DNA of 5,146 nt. Source: Balneolales bacterium (lineage in GTDB: Bacteria; Bacteroidota; Rhodothermia; Balneolales; Natronogracilivirgulaceae). The notes under the pieces are model-generated. The model worked only from the letters and a program-made list of their open reading frames with translations. It made no database searches and was not told the DNA's origin. The DNA is taken from positions 1 to 5,146 of the forward strand of contig SLHZ01000095.1 in NCBI GenBank assembly GCA_007135895.1. The letters run 5' to 3'. Every line of letters starts with the position of its first letter. The first letter of the stretch is position 1. This document shows, piece by piece, positions 1 to 5,146 of the stretch. The translations under genes and the position numbers were made by a program.

Positions 1-786
1 AAAGAGCGAAAAGCCCTGGCACAAGCCAATGAAAATCTCGATACCGAAGTACTGAAACGCACCAGAGAACTCACGGATCGAGAAAGAGAACTTAGAGAAT
101 CCAATAGCGACAAAGACCGCTTTATTTCAATCATAGGACATGATCTGCGCAGCCCGATGGGCACGATCCGGGAAATTAGTGATATTATTTACCACTCTTA
201 TGACGAGTTTTCCGATAAAAAACGGCGCGAATATATCAAAGTCATCCGGGATTCGGCTTCCAATACCTTTTCATTGCTTGAAAACCTCCTTCAGCTGGCC
301 CGTGCCCGGCGTGGTCATATCTCATTCAATCCGGAACTCATCACGCTCACGCTGGCAGTGGATACCACTTTGGCTCTGCTGAGTCCCACCGCCCACAAAA
401 AGAAGATCCTTTTGACCCAGCGTATACCACCAGATGCACAGGTAAAAGTCGATCCATTACATCTTGAAACCATATTACGCAATCTTCTGTCCAACGCCAT
501 CAAATTTTCAAAACCCCAAAACAAGGTGGAGATTGACGCCCAAAAGATCGATGGATATGTTCAAATCAGTGTTCGTGACCATGGAGTGGGGATCCCGGAG
601 TCCGTCCGGAAGAATCTTTTCAATCTGGACAGGAGAGTGTATACAAAGGGCACGGACAATGAGAAAGGAACCGGTCTCGGTCTCATCCTCTGCAAGGAAT
701 TCGTGGAAAAAAACGGGGGCAGGATATGGCTGGAAAGCCCGGATGACGGTGGAAGCATCTTCCGCTTCATCCTGCCTGCCAACTGA
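1..786 (+). CDS. Sensor histidine kinase, C-terminal part (5' end outside window)
   Basis: This is the cytoplasmic catalytic half of a two-component sensor kinase. It autophosphorylates a histidine using ATP and passes the phosphate to a response regulator. The frame is open from base 1 to the TGA at 784-786, giving 261 visible codons. Codons 1-42 are charged and heptad-like (QANENLDTEVLKRTREL), as in the coiled coil that joins a sensor region to the kinase core. The H-box is FISIIGHDLRSP, with the phospho-acceptor His at codon 47. The dimerisation helices run to about codon 105. The ATPase domain follows: N-box NLLSNAIKF (Asn near codon 165), G1 box DHGVGIP (193-199), an F-box Phe near 207, and G2 box GTGLGL (223-228). 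All key residues are present, so it should be active. It ends after the ATPase domain, without a fused receiver. An internal ATG at 157 lies after the active-site His and cannot be the true start. The sensor domain, signal and partner regulator are not visible. Confidence 0.95.
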   Translation, partial: KERKALAQANENLDTEVLKRTRELTDRERELRESNSDKDRFISIIGHDLRSPMGTIREISDIIYHSYDEFSDKKRREYIKVIRDSASNTFSLLENLLQLARARRGHISFNPELITLTLAVDTTLALLSPTAHKKKILLTQRIPPDAQVKVDPLHLETILRNLLSNAIKFSKPQNKVEIDAQKIDGYVQISVRDHGVGIPESVRKNLFNLDRRVYTKGTDNEKGTGLGLILCKEFVEKNGGRIWLESPDDGGSIFRFILPAN

Positions 787-848
787 TCTTTTGTTATATT
801 GCCTGTTTACTGTTTGAAAATAGATCCGTATACCCCGTTGTTATAATA

Positions 849-1682
849 ATGAAGGAAGCCCGCACGACAGCCTCTCCCCAGACTCCCGCAACTCCCCTTC
901 TCAAGATAGATGGACTTACCCGCACCTATCAGACCGAGTCTCTTTCTGTCCGTGCACTTCGTGGTATTGACCTGGAAATAGAGGAAGGTGAGTTTGTTGC
1001 CATCATGGGTTCCAGCGGATCCGGCAAATCAACACTCATGAATATAATGGGATGCCTCGACCGGCCGAACCGCGGAAGCTATCTGCTCAAGGGAGAAGAC
1101 GTATCCCGCCTGAGCCGGGATCAACTGGCCGCCTTCCGTAACGAAACACTGGGTTTTGTCTTTCAGAACTTCCATCTGCTCCCAAGAACTACAGCACTTG
1201 AAAATGTGGAGCTTCCGTTGCTTTATTCCGCCAGGAATTACAGCTGGAAAGAGATGCACCGGCAGGCACACAAGGCTTTGGAAACCGTCGGGTTGTCGGA
1301 CCGGACAACTCATACCCCCTCGGAACTCTCCGGTGGTCAGCAACAACGTGTAGCTATTGCGCGGGCACTTGTTACCCGTCCCTCCATTTTGCTCGCCGAT
1401 GAACCAACAGGCAACCTCGACAGTCGGACCAGTCTGGAAATAATGGGGCTTTTCCAGCAACTTAACCGTGACGGACTCACAATCGTGATGGTCACCCACG
1501 AAACGGATATCGCCCGCTTCTCCGGCAGGGTCATCCAGATGCGTGACGGAACCATCCGCAGCGACAGGTTTGTTGATACCAGGTGTGCCAGGGAGGCTCT
1601 CGACAACTGGAAAGAGGATCTTGATGATACACCTCTCGATCAGCCCAACGACATCGATCTGACCTATATTGAATCGGGCTGA
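849..1682 (+). CDS. ABC transporter ATP-binding protein, MacB/LolD class, with acidic C-terminal tail
   Basis: This is the cytoplasmic ATPase subunit that powers the permease encoded downstream. The 277 residues show the full ABC set: A-loop Tyr27, Walker A GSSGSGKST (54-62), Q-loop Gln106 in FVFQNFHLLP, signature LSGGQQQR (160-167), Walker B ILLADEPTGNLD (180-191) and H-loop His217 in MVTHE. The 'MNIMGCLDRP' and 'ADEPTGNLDS' wording is typical of the MacB/LolD/FtsE group, whose ATPases assist extrusion or mechanotransmission rather than classical import. The family core ends near residue 238. About 39 further residues follow, rich in Asp and Glu, with no domain I recognise. A Pro/Thr-rich stretch of about 16 residues precedes the core. 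ATG 849 is the only plausible start, since no ATG, GTG or TTG codon follows in frame before the core. It sits behind TTATAATA with no Shine-Dalgarno sequence. The gene begins 62 bp after the kinase stop codon. A 153-bp gap separates it from the permease. The substrate is unknown. Confidence 0.96.
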   Translation: MKEARTTASPQTPATPLLKIDGLTRTYQTESLSVRALRGIDLEIEEGEFVAIMGSSGSGKSTLMNIMGCLDRPNRGSYLLKGEDVSRLSRDQLAAFRNETLGFVFQNFHLLPRTTALENVELPLLYSARNYSWKEMHRQAHKALETVGLSDRTTHTPSELSGGQQQRVAIARALVTRPSILLADEPTGNLDSRTSLEIMGLFQQLNRDGLTIVMVTHETDIARFSGRVIQMRDGTIRSDRFVDTRCAREALDNWKEDLDDTPLDQPNDIDLTYIESG

Positions 1683-1835
1683 ACCATAACACCGTTGTGC
1701 CCTGTGACGAATCCGTTTATACCATAACAGGATCAGATCATGAAATGACCATTACCGCAGCCCAGTCACACAGGAACATGATTAAAAACGTCATGGGCAT
1801 TACATGTGACCCTGGAAATCTAAAATAATAAACAC
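1683..1835 (+). promoter_or_regulatory. 153-bp intergenic leader before the permease gene
   Basis: This is a long spacer between two genes whose products should form one complex; such genes often overlap or nearly touch. It contains a 9-bp direct repeat, ACCATAACA (1683-1691 and 1721-1729), and a minimal start-stop ATGAAATGA (1740-1748). It also has a 5-bp inverted repeat, CATGA/TCATG (1777-1781 and 1791-1795, 9-nt loop), and an AT-rich run just before the permease ATG. I see no convincing Bacteroidota promoter (TTG with TAnnTTTG) and no stem followed by a T-run. A regulatory role is inferred only from its length and content. Confidence 0.25.
1778..1828 (+). other. Possible 16-codon leader ORF upstream of the permease
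   Basis: An ATG at 1778 opens a 16-codon frame (MIKNVMGITCDPGNLK) that stops at TAA 1826-1828, seven bases before the permease ATG at 1836. An AGGA lies at 1772-1775, but only two bases before the ATG, which is too close for a normal ribosome binding site. The frame differs from that of the permease. It could couple translation to the permease or act as an attenuator. A random open frame of this length is quite possible, so the call is weak. Confidence 0.12.
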
Positions 1836-3053
1836 ATGAAATGGACAGCAGTTCCAATTGTTGCCCTCCGTGCGCTTCACCGGAACAAAATGCGCACACT
1901 GCTCACAACCCTGGGTATCATTATTGGCGTAGGAGCCGTAATCACCATGGTCGGTCTGGGCCAGGGGGCGCGAAGCGAAGTGGAAGAGCAGGTCAACCGG
2001 CTGGGTCAAAACGTGATCCTGGTATTTCCGGGCGCACGCCAGCTGGGAGGTGTGAGCATCGGTGGCGGTAGCGCGAATACACTAACGGTGGAAGATGCCC
2101 TCGCTATCCGGGATGAAATACCTGAAGTAATTGCGGCCAGTCCGGAAGTCCGGTCGCAACGCGTTGTGGTATACGGAAACCGCAATTGGTTTACACGCAT
2201 CTACGGCCAGTCTGCCGACTACCTCCAGATTCGGCAATGGCCGATGGAAAGCGGCAGGATGTACGATGACGAGGATGTGGATCGTGCCGCATTGGTATGC
2301 GTAGTGGGACAAACCATCGTCGAGCAGCTTTTTGAAGGTGCCGACCCGATCGGTGAAACCATCCGGGTTCGCGGCCTGCCTCTGCAAGTTATCGGTGTGC
2401 TTTCTGCAAAAGGGATGTCCCTCATGGGATCCGTGCAAGATGACATCATCCTTGTTCCTTATACCACGGCCTTTCAACGTATTTCAGGAAGGTCTCACGC
2501 CATGGTGATCAACGTGCAGGTCTATGACCAGTCTGCCATGACTATCGCCAGTGAAAAAATCACCGACCTGCTTCGGGAACGACACCGACTGGCACCGTAC
2601 CAGGAAAATGATTTTACCATTCAGACTCAAGAAGAAGTCGCCGAAGCTGCCACCGAAACTTCACGCGTTATGACCTGGCTGCTGGCTTCCATTGCGGGTA
2701 TTTCACTTTTTGTTGGCGGTATAGGAGTCATGAACGTGATGCTGGTCAGTGTCACCGAACGAACCCGCGAAATCGGTCTGCGCCTGTCTGTTGGTGCACG
2801 GGGAAGGGACGTCATGACCCAGTTTCTCGTTGAATCGGTCATACTTTGCATGCTTGGCGGAATCGGGGGTATTGTGGGCGGTTATGCTTCCACCCAGCTT
2901 ATTGCACGCTACGCAGGGTGGCCCGCCCTCTTCTCCACCGATGCCATGATCGCCGCAGTGAGCGTATCAGCTGTCGTAGGGCTCTTTTTCGGGTTTTATC
3001 CCGCCTGGAAAGCGGCGCGACTGGATCCCATCGTCGCACTTCGAAGAGAATAG
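1836..3053 (+). CDS. MacB-type ABC transporter permease (FtsX family)
   Basis: This is the inner-membrane subunit partnering the ATPase upstream. The 405 residues match the permease half of a fused MacB. A short cytoplasmic N-terminus ending HRNKMRTLLTTLGIIIGVGAV leads into membrane segment 1 (about 21-42). A periplasmic MacB core-type domain spans roughly 43-280. Three further segments lie near 281-304, 329-352 and 371-392. The conserved FtsX-domain motifs are present: VTERTREIGLRLSVGAR (306-322), which forms the coupling helix that contacts the ATPase, and GFYPAWKAARLDPIVALRRE at the C-terminus (386-405). Family members drive efflux or lipoprotein and peptide handling from the periplasm by mechanotransmission, usually with a MacA adaptor and a TolC channel. 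The N-terminal motif favours MacB over LolC/LolE. ATG 1836 is the first in-frame start after the stop at 1821-1823. The next Met (residue 19) would remove the conserved N-terminal motif. There is no Shine-Dalgarno sequence; the leader is AATAATAAACAC. The substrate cannot be read from the sequence. Confidence 0.95.
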   Translation: MKWTAVPIVALRALHRNKMRTLLTTLGIIIGVGAVITMVGLGQGARSEVEEQVNRLGQNVILVFPGARQLGGVSIGGGSANTLTVEDALAIRDEIPEVIAASPEVRSQRVVVYGNRNWFTRIYGQSADYLQIRQWPMESGRMYDDEDVDRAALVCVVGQTIVEQLFEGADPIGETIRVRGLPLQVIGVLSAKGMSLMGSVQDDIILVPYTTAFQRISGRSHAMVINVQVYDQSAMTIASEKITDLLRERHRLAPYQENDFTIQTQEEVAEAATETSRVMTWLLASIAGISLFVGGIGVMNVMLVSVTERTREIGLRLSVGARGRDVMTQFLVESVILCMLGGIGGIVGGYASTQLIARYAGWPALFSTDAMIAAVSVSAVVGLFFGFYPAWKAARLDPIVALRRE

Positions 3054-3062
3054 TCAAACGAT

Positions 3063-3080
3063 GAAACTCTTGGCAGTTTC
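3063..3080. terminator. Candidate hairpin at the convergent gene junction
   Basis: GAAACT (3063-3068) and AGTTTC (3075-3080) form a perfect 6-bp stem with a 6-nt loop (CTTGGC), nine bases past the permease stop codon and 63 bases past the receptor stop on the other strand. The position suits a shared terminator of two converging genes. However, the stem is short, only partly GC, and followed by CCCC on the plus strand and ATCGTTTG on the minus strand. Neither is a proper U-tract. It is a structural candidate only. Confidence 0.25.
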
Positions 3081-3143
3081 CCCGCTCTTCTGCGACTAAC
3101 CACCGATAGCTGATACCTCTTGAATCTGTCCTGCGGACCGTCC

Positions 3144-5146
3144 CTATGGAGCCCGATAATAGCGAATGGTAAATGATGGGTGGAAACCAAGGTCGTAGAC
3201 GTCAGCCCGGACCGGTGTGAGCCGGTTTCGATGATCTCTTTGATCCAATGTCAACAGCCAGTCGCGATACCAGGGGTTTTTGCGGTTGGTGAGATTGTAG
3301 ATCCCCAACTGCAGCTCCAGAACATGGTTTGCCGAACCTGAGAGAGCGGATGCGGGGCGAAATGTTTTGATATACTGCAGTGACAGGTCCAGACGATGGT
3401 AGTCCCCCAGCCGCTCCTCTCCTGCCAGAAAAAGTGAAAGACGGTCGGGGGACCCCGTGGCGTAAAGCCAGTTCATATGCCATTTCAATCCGTCAAACAG
3501 TTCCACGGTCAGCATACTGGCCGATTGGTGCCGGCGATCCCAGTATGCCGGGAACCAGGCACCCTCATTCAACCGTTCATTGCGGAGTTCTGTTTTGGAA
3601 CGGGTATAGCTTTGTGTGAATGCAAAAGCGCCGGTCCGGTAGTAAAAAAGAGCTTCCAAACCATGAGCGCGGCCATCGTTATCGGAGAACCAGGGTGCAT
3701 CAGTCTGTGGAGGCTGGACACTCTGGATATTGATTTCGTGAAAGCGCAGGTTTTTCTGTTTTTTCAGCCATGTTTCCACCTGAATCAGAACACCTCTTCC
3801 CGGACGATAATAGAGGCCGGCGGACCATTGATCTGCCGATGCCGGTGGCTGGCCTTCTCCCGCCATAATCCAGATATCACTGGTCACCAGATTGTAAAAG
3901 GAGAGTTGAAAAAGGTACTGCCAGGTCCGGCTGTAGCCCGCACCCACTGAAAAGCGGTTATCAGGCAGAAGACTGAGATGCAGCCGCGGCGATGCCCGGT
4001 TGTAGCCTCCTTCGGAATAGTGACTGACCCGCAATCCGGCTTCGAGTTCAGCCAGCTTCATATCTCCGGTGGTTCTGATGTGGTGCGGACCGTTCAGGGA
4101 CAGGCGGCTCTCTCCGTAGACTTCGGCCATATAAGGTCTCGAGGAGTACTCAAACCTCGAACGATTCAGCGAATTCTCGTTGTAATCGGAATCATATCGG
4201 TTCAGAGCCGATCCGAAACGCAGGGTGTGCAGCCACGATGACTCGGTTGTCCACAACAGATCTACCGCAGCTTGCCCATGTGTGAGTATGCTCTCATGGT
4301 CAAAGGGATGCACCTGCATCAGATGATTCTGTGCCACAGCTCCGGGCCGCTGAAAAACAAAATCCTCTTTTAAAAAACGGGTGTGATACAAACTTCCGCT
4401 CACAGAGGTCTTGAGAAGGAGATCCGGTCCAGGTGAATGGTACATGTTGAGAGCCAGACTGTTGTTGCCCCATCGGTTGGAAGTGTCAAAGGAACCGGTT
4501 TCAAAGAACCTGTTTGATGGCCTGCCAGACAATACGAGCCGGTCGGCCTCTTGCCGTGTATGGTTGAAACCAGAATAACCGCTGACCGACCAGCGATTGT
4601 TACGGGTGTCTTCCCAGAACAATTTTCCATGCAAATCATGAAAACGAGCCTTGAATGGTCCCGGGGTAACAATACGGTCCAAAAAAGTTTCCTGATCTTC
4701 TGTGAGTGAGTTCTCCCTGTCTATATCGAGACCCCAGGAGACCAGCCGGCCTGTTCCGGCCCAGTCCATATAATTCAACAGGGAAGTTCTGCCCGAAAAA
4801 AGCCAGCTCGCTCTCCCTTTTACCAGCGGACCCTCGGCTCCCGCAGTCAGGGCCGAGCTGCTTATGGCAGCATGGAGCCGGTAATCATAAAGGGAGCCGG
4901 AACGTGTTATGATATCATGTGTGCCACCCGGTGGAGCCTGGTAACGCGCCGGCGCAACATCATAATAGAAACGACTTGTTCGTATGGCTTCGGAGCTGAA
5001 GCTGTCAACCAGGCCAAAAAGGTGTGAGTGGTTATATATGACAGCACCGTCCAGAAGCAGCTGGTGCGCATCGGAGCGGCTGCCGCGAATCATCAGGCCT
5101 TCGGAGAGTGCCGTTCCATGCATAACCGCCGGTAGCATCTGCAACA
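3144..5146 (-). CDS. TonB-dependent outer-membrane receptor, C-terminal 666 residues (5' end outside window)
   Basis: This is an outer-membrane receptor that would import a ligand using energy passed from TonB-ExbBD. The frame is open from the right edge to the TAG at 3144-3146. A TTG at 5144 is inside the plug and is not a real start. Visible residues 1-82 are the rear of the plug: LMIRGSRSDAHQLLLDG (17-33), YNHSHLFG (37-44) and the end motif ARYQAPPGG...IITRSG (66-83). The rest is a beta-barrel rich in alternating aromatic and polar residues. It carries marks of the Bacteroidota receptor type: SPRL (385-388), YSRTWQYLFQLS (404-415), WDRRHQ (535-540), YATGSP (561-566) and GIYNLTNRKNP (614-624). 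The signal peptide, any carboxypeptidase-like N-terminal domain, the TonB box and the plug start are missing, perhaps 130-200 residues by comparison with the family. Ligand prediction is not possible: SusC-like size and motifs are absent, and siderophore, vitamin or peptide ligands all remain open. The gene converges on the exporter, with its promoter outside the window. Confidence 0.93.
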   Translation of the reverse strand, partial: LQMLPAVMHGTALSEGLMIRGSRSDAHQLLLDGAVIYNHSHLFGLVDSFSSEAIRTSRFYYDVAPARYQAPPGGTHDIITRSGSLYDYRLHAAISSSALTAGAEGPLVKGRASWLFSGRTSLLNYMDWAGTGRLVSWGLDIDRENSLTEDQETFLDRIVTPGPFKARFHDLHGKLFWEDTRNNRWSVSGYSGFNHTRQEADRLVLSGRPSNRFFETGSFDTSNRWGNNSLALNMYHSPGPDLLLKTSVSGSLYHTRFLKEDFVFQRPGAVAQNHLMQVHPFDHESILTHGQAAVDLLWTTESSWLHTLRFGSALNRYDSDYNENSLNRSRFEYSSRPYMAEVYGESRLSLNGPHHIRTTGDMKLAELEAGLRVSHYSEGGYNRASPRLHLSLLPDNRFSVGAGYSRTWQYLFQLSFYNLVTSDIWIMAGEGQPPASADQWSAGLYYRPGRGVLIQVETWLKKQKNLRFHEINIQSVQPPQTDAPWFSDNDGRAHGLEALFYYRTGAFAFTQSYTRSKTELRNERLNEGAWFPAYWDRRHQSASMLTVELFDGLKWHMNWLYATGSPDRLSLFLAGEERLGDYHRLDLSLQYIKTFRPASALSGSANHVLELQLGIYNLTNRKNPWYRDWLLTLDQRDHRNRLTPVRADVYDLGFHPSFTIRYYRAP

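Noticed and set aside
785..826. Inverted repeat GATCT/AGATC after the kinase stop codon as a terminator
   Set aside because: The stem is only five matched pairs plus an interrupted T/A run, the loop exceeds 25 bases and no T-run follows, so it is not a credible terminator.
787..848. Possible promoter before the ATPase gene (TTG at 791-793, TACTGTTTG at 808-816, TATAAT at 842-847)
   Set aside because: The Bacteroidota -7 motif needs two bases between TA and TTTG but three are present, and the distance to the TTG is too short. TATAAT sits directly against the start codon and has no -35 element at proper spacing.
1029..1499. Long open frame (156 codons) on the minus strand inside the ATPase gene
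   Set aside because: It lies wholly antisense to a strongly supported ABC ATPase. Its translation shows no recognisable domain, and it is explained by the codon pattern of the real gene.
2082..2477. Open frame of 131 codons on the minus strand inside the permease gene
   Set aside because: It is antisense to the conserved periplasmic domain of the permease and has no independent support.
3061..3099. 12-codon ORF (MKLLAVSPLFCD) just after the permease stop codon
   Set aside because: It is very short, overlaps the candidate hairpin, lacks a ribosome binding site and has no other support.
3128..3138. GTCC-TGC-GGAC hairpin near the receptor stop codon
   Set aside because: A four-pair stem with a three-base loop and no U-tract is expected often by chance.
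3477..3950. Open frame of 157 codons on the plus strand opposite the receptor gene
   Set aside because: It is antisense to the receptor barrel. The receptor frame has clear family motifs throughout, whereas this one has none.

Overview
The window looks like a chromosomal segment of a Gram-negative bacterium from the Bacteroidota or a related phylum (Balneolota/Rhodothermota). Four observations support this. The TonB-dependent receptor belongs to the Bacteroidota type of plug and barrel. The histidine kinase carries an H-box of the 'KDRFISIIGHDLRSP' style common in that group. The complete genes start without a Shine-Dalgarno sequence and behind short AT-rich leaders. Base composition is close to balanced. 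The genus cannot be named from the sequence alone.

Layout: positions 1-786 (+) hold the 3' part of a sensor histidine kinase, whose sensor region lies upstream of the window. After a 62-bp AT-rich gap, 849-1682 (+) encodes an ABC ATPase of the MacB/LolD class with an unusual acidic C-terminal tail. A 153-bp non-coding gap follows (1683-1835), holding a possible 16-codon leader ORF and a two-codon start-stop. Then 1836-3053 (+) encodes a MacB-type permease with four membrane segments and a large periplasmic domain. A 90-bp convergent junction (3054-3143) contains a small perfect hairpin. On the minus strand, 3144-5146 encodes the C-terminal 666 residues of a TonB-dependent outer-membrane receptor. 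Its signal peptide, N-terminal domain and first part of the plug lie beyond the right edge.

How the genes may work together: the ATPase and permease together make one 'split' MacB-type transporter. Such a transporter acts from the inner membrane on periplasmic substrates or lipoproteins and normally needs a MacA/HlyD-type adaptor and a TolC-type channel. Neither is in this window. The kinase is co-directional and immediately upstream, so it could sense the same stress or substrate, but no response regulator is visible. The receptor converges on the exporter and is probably a separate transcription unit for uptake across the outer membrane, with an unknown ligand.

I see no mobile element, CRISPR array, RNA gene or clear novel system. 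The content is mostly ordinary. The more notable points are the altered conserved plug motif of the receptor, the acidic ATPase tail and the long gap between the ATPase and permease genes.
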